This document shows, piece after piece, positions 27,204 through 36,232 of a stretch of 64,000 bases of DNA. A model generated the notes under the pieces. That model searched no databases. It saw only the letters and a program-made list of their open reading frames with translations, and had not been told where the DNA came from. A program made the translations under genes and the position numbers. Origin of the DNA: G965227875 sp965227875. GTDB taxonomy: Bacteria > Pseudomonadota > Alphaproteobacteria > Rhizobiales > JAJFHC01. Location of the stretch: NCBI GenBank assembly GCA_965227875.1, contig OZ245783.1:3410001-3474000 (forward strand). The letters run 5' to 3'. Numbering within the stretch: position 1 is the first letter of the stretch; the number at the start of each line of letters is the position of its first letter.

Positions 27204-27815
27204 ATGAAACTGTACAACGACAAGGCGGCGCCCAATCCGCGGCGTGTGCGCATATTCCTCGCCGAGAAGGGCCTCGACATCCCGACCGTGGATCTCGACG
27301 TCATGAAGGAGGAGCACAGGTCAGAGGCGTTCACACGGATCAATCCGCTCCAGCGCCTGCCCGTGCTCGAACTGGACGACGGCGCCACCATCGCGGAGAC
27401 GGTCGCCATCTGCAGGTACATCGAGGAACTGCATCCCGAACCGAACCTGATGGGGGCCGATCCGCTGGAGCGCGCCCAGATCGAAATGTGGCAGCGCCAG
27501 GTCGAATGGCACTTTTTCCTTCCCGTCGCCCAGTGCATGCGCCATCTCCATCCCCGCCTGGCGCTTCTGGAGCGTCCCCAGGTCGCCGAATGGGGCGAGG
27601 CCAACCGGGGCCGGGCCCTCGAGGGTCTTGCCTGGCTCGACGCGCAACTCGCCGAGAACCGGTGGATCGCCGGCGACCGTTTCACGGTCGTCGACATAAC
27701 GGCGCTCTGCGCGGCGGACTTCGCGAAGTTCGCACGCATCGACGTGCCCGAGGACGCGGTCAACTTCCGGCGCTGGTACAAGGAAGCCTCCGGTCGCCCG
27801 AGCGCGGGGGCCTGA
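27204..27815 (+). CDS. Glutathione S-transferase family protein
   Basis: Cytoplasmic protein of 203 residues: thioredoxin-like N-domain (about 1-78; APNPRRVRIFLAEKG, then LPVLELDDGATIAETVAICRYIEE with the glutathione-binding Glu-Thr pair) and helical C-domain (WIAGDRFTVVDITALCAADFAKF). The ATG is preferred over one six codons upstream because GGAGGAG precedes it. Divergent from the aromatic operon and 5 bp before the UDG-family gene. Confidence 0.9.
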   Translation: MKLYNDKAAPNPRRVRIFLAEKGLDIPTVDLDVMKEEHRSEAFTRINPLQRLPVLELDDGATIAETVAICRYIEELHPEPNLMGADPLERAQIEMWQRQVEWHFFLPVAQCMRHLHPRLALLERPQVAEWGEANRGRALEGLAWLDAQLAENRWIAGDRFTVVDITALCAADFAKFARIDVPEDAVNFRRWYKEASGRPSAGA

Positions 27816-27820
27816 ACACG

Positions 27821-28453
27821 GTGCCGGCCGCCAGCCCCGAAGCCGGTCTCGAGCGCCTGCTGACGCAGATCAGGCAATGTCGTGCCTGCGTCGAGACGCC
27901 GAAGACGAAGCCCTTGCCTCACGACCCCAGACCCGTCGTGCGAGCTTCCACGACGGCACGGTTGGCTATCGTCGGACAGGCGCCGGGAATCCGGGTGCAC
28001 AAGTCCGGTCTGCCCTTCGACGACCCGAGCGGCGACCGGCTGCGCGAATGGATGGGCATCGGCCGGGAAACCTTCTATGACGAGAAGAGACTGGCCATCG
28101 TGCCGATGGGTTTCTGCTTCCCGGGCTACGATGCGAGGGGCAGCGACCTTCCGCCCCGCCGCGAATGCGCGGACCTGTGGCGCGAGCGGCTTTTCGGTCA
28201 CCTGCCGCAACTGGAGCTTCTGCTCGTCATCGGCCAGTATGCCCAGGCGTGGCATCTTGGCGCCGACCGGGGTGCGAACCTGACGGAAACCGTTCGCAAC
28301 TGGGCATCGTACAGGGACAGCGGGCGGCAGCCCGCCGTGTTGCCGTTGCCTCATCCGTCATGGCGCAACAATTCTTGGCTCAGGAAGAATCCGTGGTTCG
28401 AGACGGATGTGCTTCCCCATCTGCGAAACGAGGTTGCCAGACTTGCCGGTTAG
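27821..28453 (+). CDS. Uracil-DNA glycosylase family protein
   Basis: Protein of about 210 residues of the COG1573-type UDG superfamily: N-terminal CRAC, the active-site-like GQAPGIRVHKSGLPFDDPSG (with an extra GIRVHKS segment), FCFPGYDARG, and the C-terminal HPSWRNNSWLRKNPWF. The Cys set is incomplete for the four-Cys Fe-S UDGs, so DNA repair activity is uncertain. The start is taken as GTG just after the GST stop, with a G-rich site upstream. It lies between the GST and lipoprotein hydrolase genes. Confidence 0.8.
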   Translation: MPAASPEAGLERLLTQIRQCRACVETPKTKPLPHDPRPVVRASTTARLAIVGQAPGIRVHKSGLPFDDPSGDRLREWMGIGRETFYDEKRLAIVPMGFCFPGYDARGSDLPPRRECADLWRERLFGHLPQLELLLVIGQYAQAWHLGADRGANLTETVRNWASYRDSGRQPAVLPLPHPSWRNNSWLRKNPWFETDVLPHLRNEVARLAG

Positions 28454-29441
28454 TCCCCTGCGACGAGTGCTCCTGATGATCGGCTGCGGTCTCGCCGCCC
28501 TCGCGAACGCGGGGTGTGCGCCGTCGACCCAGCTTCTTGGCGATGCCGTCACGGCGCCGCGCATCGCCGGCAAGGCGATCACCGCGGGCGACGGGGCTCG
28601 GCTGCCCTATCGCGAATGGCGTGCCGCGAGGACCCGGGCCGTCATCGTCGCGGCACACGGCTTCAACGACTATTCCAACGCCTTCGACATGCCCGGAAAG
28701 TGGTTCGCGCGCCGCGGGATCACGACCTACGCCTTCGACCAGCGGGGATTCGGGGAGACAGATCAACGTGGCATCTGGGCGGGCTCGGAGGTGATGGCCG
28801 ACGACCTCGCCACCGCCGTGAAGCTGTTCGCCGACCGGCATCCGGGAGTCCCGGTCTACGTCATGGGTGTCAGTATGGGCGCGGCGGTGGTCATGAAGGC
28901 AGCCGCAAAGGGGCTGCCCGCGCGGGTGCGGGGCGCAATTCTGGTGGCTCCCGCCGTCTGGGGCTGGCGGTCCATGAACCCGTTCTACAGGTCCGCTCTG
29001 TGGCTTACCGCGCACACCGTGCCGTTCATGTCGGCGACAGGACGGAACACCGGGATCCAGGCATCCGACAATATCCCGATGCTGATCGGGCTGGGCCGCG
29101 ACCCGCTGGTAATCAAGGAAACCAGGTTCGACGCCGCCTATGGCCTCGTCACCCTCATGGACGAGGCCCACGATGCAGCTGCCGGCATCGACATCCCGGT
29201 GCTGTATCTCTACGGCGCCAAGGACGAACTCGTGCCGTTCGAACCGACGGTCGACGTGGCGCGGAAAATCCGGAAGAAGCGCTTCGTCTACTATGACGAA
29301 GGCTGGCACATGCTGCTGCGGGACAAGCAGCGCCGCAAGGTCTGGCAGGATATCGCCGCCTGGGTGTCGGATCGCAACGGCCGGCTGCCATCCGGAGAGG
29401 CCGTCCAAGATGTTGCCTCACTTGTGCGTCAAAACAATTGA
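28443..29441 (+). CDS. Lysophospholipase-like alpha/beta hydrolase lipoprotein
   Basis: Protein of about 332 residues. A lipoprotein signal peptide with charged PLRR and lipobox ANAGC places it at the membrane facing the periplasm. The hydrolase domain has AAHGFNDYSNAF (oxyanion), GVSMGAAVV with the nucleophile Ser, KDELVPFE with the acid, and a late EGWHMLLRD with the His, as in monoacylglycerol lipase/PldB. Start uncertain: TTG at 28443 gives a full signal peptide and overlaps the UDG stop by 11 bp; an ATG lies 11 codons later. Confidence 0.82.
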   Translation: MPVSPLRRVLLMIGCGLAALANAGCAPSTQLLGDAVTAPRIAGKAITAGDGARLPYREWRAARTRAVIVAAHGFNDYSNAFDMPGKWFARRGITTYAFDQRGFGETDQRGIWAGSEVMADDLATAVKLFADRHPGVPVYVMGVSMGAAVVMKAAAKGLPARVRGAILVAPAVWGWRSMNPFYRSALWLTAHTVPFMSATGRNTGIQASDNIPMLIGLGRDPLVIKETRFDAAYGLVTLMDEAHDAAAGIDIPVLYLYGAKDELVPFEPTVDVARKIRKKRFVYYDEGWHMLLRDKQRRKVWQDIAAWVSDRNGRLPSGEAVQDVASLVRQNN

Positions 29442-29456
29442 AAGAGATGCGATTCT

Positions 29457-29478
29457 GCCAAGTTGGCAAAGTCGCCAA
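29457..29478. promoter_or_regulatory. Overlapping GCCAA/TTGGC palindromes upstream of hyi
   Basis: GCCAA-G-TTGGC is followed, sharing one arm, by TTGGC-AAAGTC-GCCAA. Three half-sites in 22 bp, about 75 bp before the hyi start, look like an operator; the nearby IclR regulator is the natural candidate. Confidence 0.5.
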
Positions 29479-29552
29479 AGGATGTAATCTCTTGGAATCG
29501 CGACTGATTCGGGCGAGCCGGTCGTGCATGAGTGGGAAAGGCAATCGCGAAC

Positions 29553-30341
29553 ATGCCACGTTTCGGCGCAAACATATCCATGCTTTTCACCGAGCTGTCG
29601 TTTGTCGACAGGATCGGTGCGGCCAGGGCTGCCGGATTCGCCGGTGTCGAGTGCCATTTCCCCTATGAAGAGGACGCCGATGCCATCGCCGAGGCGCTGT
29701 CGCAGCACGACATGGATATGGTGCTGTTCAACCTGCCGGTGGACGACGAGGACGCACACGGACTCGCTTGCATGCCCGGACGGCGCGAGGAGTTCGAGGA
29801 TGGCGTTCATCGCGCCGTCGCGATGGCCAAGGTCCTGGGATGCAGGCAGCTCAACTGTCTCGTCGGCGTGCCGCCCGCCACTCTTGACACGGATGTCGTC
29901 CGGCGCACCGTCATCGACAACCTGCGGTTCGCGGCCCGTCAGACGGGCATGGAAGGCATCAAGCTGCTCGTCGAACCGCTCAACGACATCGACATCCCCG
30001 GATACGGCCTGACCTCGACCGAACAGGCCGTCCAGTTGGTGCGAGATGTCGGCTCGACGAACCTTTGGCTCCAGTACGACGCCTATCACATGCAGATCAT
30101 GGAGGGCGATCTCGGCGCGACCATCGAGTCGAACCTGCGTCGCATCGCTCACATCCAGATCGCCGACGTGCCCGGGCGAAACCAGCCCGGGACCGGCGAG
30201 ATCAATTTCGAAAACCTGCTCCAGCGGGTCGACAGGCTCGGCTATGACGGCTGGATCGGCTGCGAGTTCATCCCTGAAAAGTCGACGCACGAAAGCCTCG
30301 ACTGGATGGGACGCTGGCTGCCCACGGCGGACGCCGCCTGA
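29553..30341 (+). CDS. hyi: Hydroxypyruvate isomerase
   Basis: TIM-barrel sugar isomerase of 262 residues interconverting hydroxypyruvate and tartronate semialdehyde in glyoxylate metabolism. The start MPRFGANISMLFTEL, the metal/active Glu in LLVEPLND, the QYDAYHMQIMEGDL segment and the terminal GCEFIPE match Hyi/OtnI proteins. The ATG at MPRF was chosen as the usual Hyi start; an in-frame ATG lies seven codons upstream. The IclR gene follows on the same strand. No glyoxylate carboligase or tartronate semialdehyde reductase gene is in the window. Confidence 0.9.
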   Translation: MPRFGANISMLFTELSFVDRIGAARAAGFAGVECHFPYEEDADAIAEALSQHDMDMVLFNLPVDDEDAHGLACMPGRREEFEDGVHRAVAMAKVLGCRQLNCLVGVPPATLDTDVVRRTVIDNLRFAARQTGMEGIKLLVEPLNDIDIPGYGLTSTEQAVQLVRDVGSTNLWLQYDAYHMQIMEGDLGATIESNLRRIAHIQIADVPGRNQPGTGEINFENLLQRVDRLGYDGWIGCEFIPEKSTHESLDWMGRWLPTADAA

Positions 30342-30483
30342 CGGCCACGACCCTCGTTCGGACACCCGGTTCGGTTCGCCGATCCACGCGGGTGTTGCAA
30401 TTCGGCCAGCGTCCAAATATTTTCCCGTCTTGCATTGTGGGAAGTCCGCCCGCAATACGGAACTATAAGACCGGGAGAGGAAA

Positions 30484-31335
30484 TTGTCCGGAATCGACGA
30501 ACTCGACAAGAAGCGCCTCAGTCCGAAGGCCACCATGCCGCGCGGGGAAATCCAGATGCGCGGCACGGGCCAGGTCCAGTCCCTGACGCGCGCATTGCGA
30601 ATATTGAACACGCTGTCCGACTTTCCTCACGGCCTGACGCTCAGCGACCTCGCGCATGTCGTCGGTCTGCCGACATCCACCGCGCACCGTCTTCTGACGA
30701 CCTTGCAGAACGAACGGTACGTCCGGTTCGAGAATGAACGAAGCGCCTGGATGATCGGTGTGCAGGCCTTCCAGGTCGGGTCGGTCTACGCGCGCTCGCG
30801 TGATCTCGTCGCCATCGCTAGGCCCTACATGCGCAGGTTGATGGAGCAGAGCGGGGAAACCGCCAACCTGGCGATCGTCGATCGTGGCGAGGTGATCTTT
30901 CTCGCCCAGGTCGAATGCCAGAAGATGATGCGTGCGATCGCCGGTCCCGGTGGCCGGGGCCCCCTCCATTGTACGGGCATGGGAAAGGCCATGCTTGCCT
31001 GGATGGAGGAGAAGGACGCCCGGGCCCTGCTCGAGGCCAACCCGCTGCAGAAGGAAACGCCGCATACGATTTCCGCGGTCGAGGACCTGATGCGCAATCT
31101 CTCCGAGATCCGCGCAGCCGGTTACGCGGTCGATGATGAGGAGAACGCCATCGGCCTGCGGTGCGCGGCGAGCCCGGTTTTCGACGAGCACGGATATCCC
31201 ATCGCCGCCATATCGGTATCGGGCCCCGCCGCGCGGGTGACGGAGGCACGGTTGCCGGCGCTTGGGACGGCGGTTGCCGAAATTGCCACGGAAGTTACAT
31301 CCGAAATGGGAGGCATCCCGCCTCTGGGACAGTGA
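30484..31335 (+). CDS. IclR-family transcriptional regulator
   Basis: Protein of 283 residues: winged HTH (about 28-90, GLTLSDLAHVVGLPTSTAHRLL) and a C-terminal GAF-like effector domain (GPLHCTGMGKAMLAWM, GYAVDDEENAIGLRCAA). Start is a TTG with GGGAGAGGAAA immediately upstream. IclR regulators often control glyoxylate genes, and hyi lies directly upstream with a palindromic site, so regulation of hyi is likely. Confidence 0.9.
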   Translation: MSGIDELDKKRLSPKATMPRGEIQMRGTGQVQSLTRALRILNTLSDFPHGLTLSDLAHVVGLPTSTAHRLLTTLQNERYVRFENERSAWMIGVQAFQVGSVYARSRDLVAIARPYMRRLMEQSGETANLAIVDRGEVIFLAQVECQKMMRAIAGPGGRGPLHCTGMGKAMLAWMEEKDARALLEANPLQKETPHTISAVEDLMRNLSEIRAAGYAVDDEENAIGLRCAASPVFDEHGYPIAAISVSGPAARVTEARLPALGTAVAEIATEVTSEMGGIPPLGQ

Positions 31336-31438
31336 TCAGCCGATTTCGGACCGGCATGTCGCCGGTGTCGGCGGTTGCGTGCGACCGCGCGCCGTGCCAT
31401 TGCCGTGCCGGAATTCGGAAACTCTACGAACGGACACC

Positions 31439-32641
31439 ATGACTCAAATTGACAAGAGCGAACTCCTGGCGGCCCTGCGCAAGGTGAAGGGGCCGGACCT
31501 GGAAAGCGATATCGTTTCACTCGGGCTTGTTTCCGAGATCGTGATCGATGGCGAAAGCGTCGTCTTTTCGCTGAGCGTCGATCCCGCGCGCGCCGAGGAA
31601 CTGGAACCGATGCGCCAGGCGGCCGAGAAGGTCGCCTCGGGCCTGCCGGGTGTTTCGCGCGTGCTCGTTGCCCTCACTGCCGAACGCGATCCCGGCAAGG
31701 CGCCCGCCGCATCTCCGGCGGCATCCGCGCCCCGGTCTCCGGCGCCCCGGGCTCCAGGGTCCACGCCGCCGCCCGGCGGCAACATGGCGCCGCCGCCGCC
31801 GGTTTCCGGCCAGGCCCCGCCGCGCCAGATCGCCGGCGTGCCTGGCGTGAAGAAGATCGTGGCCGTGGCATCAGGCAAGGGCGGTGTGGGCAAGTCCACG
31901 ACGGCCGTCAATCTCGCCCTTGCCTTCGCGGCGAACGGGCTGTCGGTCGGCATTCTCGACGCCGACATATACGGGCCGTCCATGCCGAGGCTCCTTGCTC
32001 TCACCGGCCGGCCCGAACCCGTGGACGGCCGTACCCTGCGACCGCTGGAAGGCTACGGGGTCAAGGTCATGTCCATGGGCTTCATGGTCGAGGACGACAC
32101 CCCCATGATCTGGCGTGGCCCCATGGTCATGTCGGCCCTGACGCAGATGCTGCGCGAGGTCGCCTGGGGTGAACTCGATATACTGGTCGTGGACATGCCG
32201 CCCGGTACGGGGGATGCGCAGCTGACCATGGCCCAGCAGGTGCCGCTGGCGGGCGCGATCATCGTCTCCACGCCCCAGGACCTCGCTCTCATCGATGCCC
32301 GCAAGGGGCTCAACATGTTCCGCCGCGTCGATGTGCCGGTGCTCGGGATCGTGGAGAACATGAGCTATTTCACCTGCCCGAAATGCGGAGAGCGGTCCGA
32401 GATATTCGGACATGGCGGGGCGCGCGACGAAGCCGAAAAACTCGGGGTCGAGTTCCTCGGAGAGGTTCCGCTCGAAATGGAGGTTCGCCGCCGCTCCGAT
32501 GCCGGACAGCCGATCGTCGTGTCGGATCCCGACTCCGAACATGCCCGCATCTATCGGGAGATCGCCGAGCGGGCCTGGACGCAGATTTCCGGAGATGAAA
32601 CGACGGGTGCGAAGGCCGCGCCGAGGATCGTCATCGAATAG
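31439..32641 (+). CDS. apbC: Iron-sulfur carrier Mrp/ApbC
   Basis: P-loop scaffold/carrier for Fe-S clusters, 400 residues. Domains are an N-terminal MIP18/DUF59 domain (about 1-85), a Pro/Ala-rich linker (about 88-130), and the ATPase with deviant Walker A GKGGVGKST (146-154), DADIYGPSMP, DMPPGTGD and a cluster-binding CPKC. Start ATG chosen at the beginning of the DUF59 domain. It stands alone; the nearby Fe-S enzymes MoaA and formate dehydrogenase are plausible recipients but this is inference. Confidence 0.94.
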   Translation: MTQIDKSELLAALRKVKGPDLESDIVSLGLVSEIVIDGESVVFSLSVDPARAEELEPMRQAAEKVASGLPGVSRVLVALTAERDPGKAPAASPAASAPRSPAPRAPGSTPPPGGNMAPPPPVSGQAPPRQIAGVPGVKKIVAVASGKGGVGKSTTAVNLALAFAANGLSVGILDADIYGPSMPRLLALTGRPEPVDGRTLRPLEGYGVKVMSMGFMVEDDTPMIWRGPMVMSALTQMLREVAWGELDILVVDMPPGTGDAQLTMAQQVPLAGAIIVSTPQDLALIDARKGLNMFRRVDVPVLGIVENMSYFTCPKCGERSEIFGHGGARDEAEKLGVEFLGEVPLEMEVRRRSDAGQPIVVSDPDSEHARIYREIAERAWTQISGDETTGAKAAPRIVIE

Positions 32642-32649
32642 GCTGCCGG

Positions 32650-33744
32650 TCAGCAGCGCCGCTTGAGAAACGGGCTGATCGCGGGGCAGGGGGCGTCTCC
32701 AGCCAGGACGAACCGGGCGAACTCCTCGGCGATGACCGGGGCGCGGAGATATCCCGCGCCGGCATGGCTGAGGCTGTAATAAAGACCGGGCATGTGGGAA
32801 CTCGCGCCGAGACGCAGCAGGCCGTCGCCGACAAATGCTCTCACGCCCGTCCAGCTGCTCACCTCCCGCGCGGCCGCAAGACCGGGCACGGCGGCGACGG
32901 CGTCCTCCACGAGATCGCGGGCGGCCGCCAGGGTGGCGATTTCGTCGGGCTCGCCCTGGGCGTGGCTGGCGCCCGCCATGACCCGTCCGTCGGACCTTGG
33001 GGTCAGCACCGTGCCGGATGGCAGGCGGAGCAAGCCGGTGACCGGCGAATCGTCCTCCATCGTGAAGTTGACCGTCGTGCCGGATACAGGCCGGCAGGCA
33101 GGAACGTCGGCCGGCAGGCCTTCGATGCGGCCGGTGCCGTTCGCGCTGCAGATCACGACATGGGAGGCGACGTGGTCGCCGGCCGTGGTCTCGACACGGA
33201 TCGCCCCGTCGGGGCGCGGTTCGATCGCCATGACCGGCGTCTCCTCGACGATTCGCCCGCCGGCATTTGCGATCGCACGGGCGAGGGCGGCGCAGGTTCG
33301 CGGTCCGTCCACGGAGGCGACTTCCGGCAACAGGACGCCGCCGGCGAACCCGGTCGCCAGTCCCGGCTCGTGGGCATACACGCCCTTGCGGTCGAGCACT
33401 GTCGGCGCCCAGCCCCAGGCGATCCGGTCGCGAGCGTCGCCGCACAGGCCGGGCAGGTCATCCGCACCGCCGAGCCTGATCTGGCCGTCGGCGCGAAAAT
33501 CGACCGACATGCCGGTTTCCGTCTCGAGCTCGGATGCAAAACGCGGCCAGGCCGCCAGGCCGGCCCACTCGAGTTTCCGGAGGGCGCCGGTACCGGGCCG
33601 CGGTTCGAGGTAGGCTGAGGTCACGGCGCTGGCGCCGCCGCCTGTCCGTGACGCGTCGACCACTGTGACGGGCCGTCCTTTCCGGGTGAGGGCCCAGGCG
33701 AGCGAAAGCCCGGCAATGCCGCCGCCTATGACGATGGGCATCAT
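32650..33744 (-). CDS. FAD-dependent amino-acid oxidase (ThiO/DAAO-like)
   Basis: Flavoprotein of 364 residues of the DadA/glycine oxidase/ThiO group: N-terminal GGGIAGLSLAWALTRKG, VDASRTGGGASAVTSAYL, central FAD segment, and the C-terminal GLYYSLSHAGAGY. It oxidises an amine or amino acid with FAD; the true substrate is open. The start is the first of two ATGs at MMPIVIGGG; ten extra codons upstream are unneeded. Convergent with the apbC gene, 8 bp apart. Confidence 0.83.
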   Translation of the reverse strand: MMPIVIGGGIAGLSLAWALTRKGRPVTVVDASRTGGGASAVTSAYLEPRPGTGALRKLEWAGLAAWPRFASELETETGMSVDFRADGQIRLGGADDLPGLCGDARDRIAWGWAPTVLDRKGVYAHEPGLATGFAGGVLLPEVASVDGPRTCAALARAIANAGGRIVEETPVMAIEPRPDGAIRVETTAGDHVASHVVICSANGTGRIEGLPADVPACRPVSGTTVNFTMEDDSPVTGLLRLPSGTVLTPRSDGRVMAGASHAQGEPDEIATLAAARDLVEDAVAAVPGLAAAREVSSWTGVRAFVGDGLLRLGASSHMPGLYYSLSHAGAGYLRAPVIAEEFARFVLAGDAPCPAISPFLKRRC

Positions 33745-33847
33745 TCCGGTATGTCTCCGAATCCTTTTCGACAATGGGGCGCCGGGCAGTCGACAGCTGC
33801 CTCAAGCCATCCAGCAATGTCTGCTATCTATCTGTTTTTGAAAGAGT

Positions 33848-33886
33848 TAGGCGGAATCTTAAAGCTTAACATTAAGTTAACGCCTA
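33848..33886 (-). terminator. AT-rich hairpin after moaA
   Basis: TAGGCG and CGCCTA pair around a 27-base AT-rich loop that itself contains CTTAA-CA-TTAAG (33865-33876). It begins at the moaA stop codon and lies in a markedly AT-rich gap before the FAD oxidase gene. Termination of moaA or a promoter for the oxidase gene are both possible. Confidence 0.4.
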
Positions 33887-34957
33887 GCCGCCCGTCACCG
33901 ACATGTGCCGACTCACGGACGGCCCCTTGTGCGCCCGGTCTATGACGAAATCATGGCCCTTCGGCTTGCGGCCGATCGCCTCGTCGATTGCGGCGTTGAG
34001 CAGGTCGTCGGCCTCGCTGGCGCGCAGCGGCGCCCGCAGGTCGGCGGCATCGTCCTGGCCGAGACACATGTAGAGCGTGCCGGTGCAGGTCACGCGGACG
34101 CGGTTGCACGATTCGCAGAAATTGTGGGTGAGCGGCGTGATGAAGCCCAGTCGTCCGCCGGTTTCGCGGACGCTGACGTAACGCGCCGGGCCACCGGTCT
34201 TGTAGGGGATGTCGTCGAGGGTCCATTGCTCGGCGAGCCGCGCGCGCACCGTGTTGAGAGGCAGGTACTGGTCGGTCCTGTCGCCGTCGATGTCGCCGAG
34301 CGGCATGGTCTCGATCAGCGTGAAATCCATGCCGCGCCCGTGGGCCCAGGAGATCATGTCCACGAGTTCGTCCTCGTTCACGCCCTTAAGTGCGACCGCG
34401 TTGATCTTGACCTCCAGGCCGGCTTTCTGAGCGGCATCGAGACCGTCCATGACCTTTCCGTAGTCGCCCCAGCGGGTGATCTCCTTGAACTTCGCTTCGT
34501 TCATGGTGTCGAGCGAAACGTTGACCCGCCGCACGCCGGCCGAATGGAGGTCGCCGGCGAACCGCGTCAGCTGGCTGCCGTTCGTCGTCACGGTCAGTTC
34601 TTCCATGGCGCCGCTTTCGAGGTGACGCCCGAGACTGCGGAACAGGCTGATGATGTTCTTGCGCACCAGGGGTTCGCCGCCGGTGAGCCTTATCTTCCTG
34701 ACGCCCTTCGCGACGAATGCGGAGCAGAGCCGGTCCAGCTCTTCGAGGCTGAGCAGGTCCTTGCGGGGCAGGAACGTCATGTTCTCCGACATGCAGTAGA
34801 CGCAGCGGAAATCGCAGCGATCCGTGACGGAGACCCGAAGATAGGTCACGTGCCGCCCGAACGGATCGATCATCGTGGACTGGTGCGCAGGGTCCAGTCC
34901 GGACGTGTATCCGGCCGAGGCCAGGCGATCTTTGCCGCCGCTTGGAGTGGTTGCCAC
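33884..34957 (-). CDS. moaA: GTP 3',8-cyclase MoaA (molybdenum cofactor synthesis)
   Basis: Radical SAM enzyme of 357 residues that cyclises GTP in the first step of molybdopterin synthesis. The N-terminal cluster CDFRCVYC (CX3CX2C), TGGEPLVRK, and the C-terminal cluster cysteines in NFCESCNRVRVTCTG are present, as is YMCLGQDD; the usual C-terminal GG tail is also present (VTGG). The GTG start has GGGAG upstream; earlier in-frame codons include an ATG at the 31st residue of a longer frame. It is divergent from the formate dehydrogenase genes, whose product needs this cofactor. Confidence 0.96.
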   Translation of the reverse strand: MATTPSGGKDRLASAGYTSGLDPAHQSTMIDPFGRHVTYLRVSVTDRCDFRCVYCMSENMTFLPRKDLLSLEELDRLCSAFVAKGVRKIRLTGGEPLVRKNIISLFRSLGRHLESGAMEELTVTTNGSQLTRFAGDLHSAGVRRVNVSLDTMNEAKFKEITRWGDYGKVMDGLDAAQKAGLEVKINAVALKGVNEDELVDMISWAHGRGMDFTLIETMPLGDIDGDRTDQYLPLNTVRARLAEQWTLDDIPYKTGGPARYVSVRETGGRLGFITPLTHNFCESCNRVRVTCTGTLYMCLGQDDAADLRAPLRASEADDLLNAAIDEAIGRKPKGHDFVIDRAHKGPSVSRHMSVTGG

Positions 34958-35314
34958 GTCATGCTCCCTGTGTCTTGCCGTACGGCCTGTCTCATCAGGC
35001 ATTCCCCCGCATCGCCGTGCGACGGGAGGATATGATACGGACCTATATTTGTTTATGGCCGCAATAATGTGTCGGACGTGGGCAAAGGGCAAGTCCGATA
35101 ACGACTTGCAGGAGGGCGTCGCACCCTTATTGGTCGCGAAAGACCTGCAATCGACGATTGATTCCGGATGATGAAATGCAACGACCGCACCCGCGATTGG
35201 TGTTGCAAGCGCTCCGGCGGGGGGATACTCTCGGACATTGGAAGCATTCTAGATTCCGCGTGCAGCGATCGACTTCGAAATGAACCCGCATATCGAGACG
35301 GGAACCGGAGCGAG
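34958..35314. other. Divergent moaA / formate dehydrogenase regulatory region
   Basis: The 357-bp gap holds no gene I can support. It contains inverted repeats GCAAGT (35089-35094) with ACTTGC (35104-35109), TTGCAGG (35106-35112) with CCTGCAA (35144-35150), and, near moaA, alternative hairpins GCCGTACGGC (34977-34986) and GCCTG-TCTCAT-CAGGC (34985-35000). Local base use is more AT-rich around 35030-35070. Promoters could not be fixed with confidence; a ModE- or FNR-type site was looked for and not seen clearly. Confidence 0.5.
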
Positions 35315-35977
35315 ATGAAGCAAGCGGAAGCTTCTGCAAAAAAAGTATCGGGAGGGTACGTCACCGGCATGAACGCATCCGGGACAGTACGAAAAGTCGA
35401 ATTGACGGAAGAAGACGCGCTGCGCGCGCACATGTACCGTTTTTTGGCCCATTTCCTTTGCAAGCCGCCAGGGAAGGACGAGTTGCGTCTCGCCTCCGAG
35501 ATGAGCGGCGACGAGTCCGATCTCGGTCAGGCGATCCAGTCCCTCGCCAAGATCGCGTCGCGTTCCGCGCAGGCGGACGTCGAGCGCGAGTATCATGACC
35601 TCTTCATAGGCGTGGGGCGCGGCGAGCTGCTGCCTTACGGCTCTTATTATCTGACCGGGTTTCTCCACGAAAAACCGCTGGCGCGCCTGAGAAACGACAT
35701 GGCGCGATACGGCATCCAGCGCCGCGAAACGGTCCGCGAGCCGGAAGACCACATAGCCGCGGTGTTCGAGATGATGGCCGGCCTGATCGAAGGCAGTTTC
35801 GGCGATCCCGTCAGCCTCGATGAACAGCGCGATTTTTTCGACGCCCATGTCGGGTCGTGGGCGCCGCACTTCTTCAAGGATCTGGAAGGCGCGAAGAACT
35901 CGGTTCTGTTCGCGGCCATCGGATCCGTCGGACGTGTATTCATGGATATCGAGGAGGTCGCCTTTTCGATGGAATGA
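35315..35977 (+). CDS. TorD/DmsD-family molybdoenzyme chaperone
   Basis: All-helical cytoplasmic protein of 220 residues of the TorD family, which binds the Tat signal of a molybdoenzyme and holds it until cofactor is loaded. Seen are RAHMYRFLAHFL, the EYHDLFIGVGRGELLPYGSYYLTGF segment with the family's P-Y-x-S core, and PEDHIAAVFEMMAGLI. The ATG at MKQAEAS follows a G/A-rich site (GGAACCGGAGCGAG). It is the first gene of the formate dehydrogenase region, so FdhA is its natural client. Confidence 0.88.
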   Translation: MKQAEASAKKVSGGYVTGMNASGTVRKVELTEEDALRAHMYRFLAHFLCKPPGKDELRLASEMSGDESDLGQAIQSLAKIASRSAQADVEREYHDLFIGVGRGELLPYGSYYLTGFLHEKPLARLRNDMARYGIQRRETVREPEDHIAAVFEMMAGLIEGSFGDPVSLDEQRDFFDAHVGSWAPHFFKDLEGAKNSVLFAAIGSVGRVFMDIEEVAFSME

Positions 35978-35983
35978 ACTGGC

Positions 35984-36008
35984 GCCGGGCGTGTGTGACC
36001 CGCCCGGC
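35984..36008 (+). other. Stem-loop between torD-like gene and fdh genes
   Basis: GCCGGGCG and CGCCCGGC form a perfect 8-bp stem with a 9-base loop just after the chaperone stop. No T-run follows, so an mRNA-processing or attenuating hairpin is more likely than a full terminator. Confidence 0.5.
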
Positions 36009-36232
36009 GAAAACGGAGAGCGTCGTGTTCCGCAAAGAAACCGGGTCACCGGTCTGGAATGCGAAGGCGCCGGACAGGACGCTGCCTTCTCCCTCGGGAA
36101 ACGGACAGCAAAATGGGACAGGCGGGATCAACCTGCCGCCCCCAGCAGGAAGACAGTTGAAGTGGTTGCGCGTTTGTGCGGTTGGCATGAGTAGGCCGCC
36201 GCAGTTTGAAGCGATCGAAAGGAGGAACCCAC

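Noticed and set aside
27060..27317. Minus-strand frame across the GST start
   Set aside because: Shadow of the GST gene; no start signal and no resemblance to any family.
34958..35092. Molybdenum cofactor riboswitch upstream of moaA
   Set aside because: Hairpins are present but the known Moco motif core was not recognisable; kept only as a structured leader.
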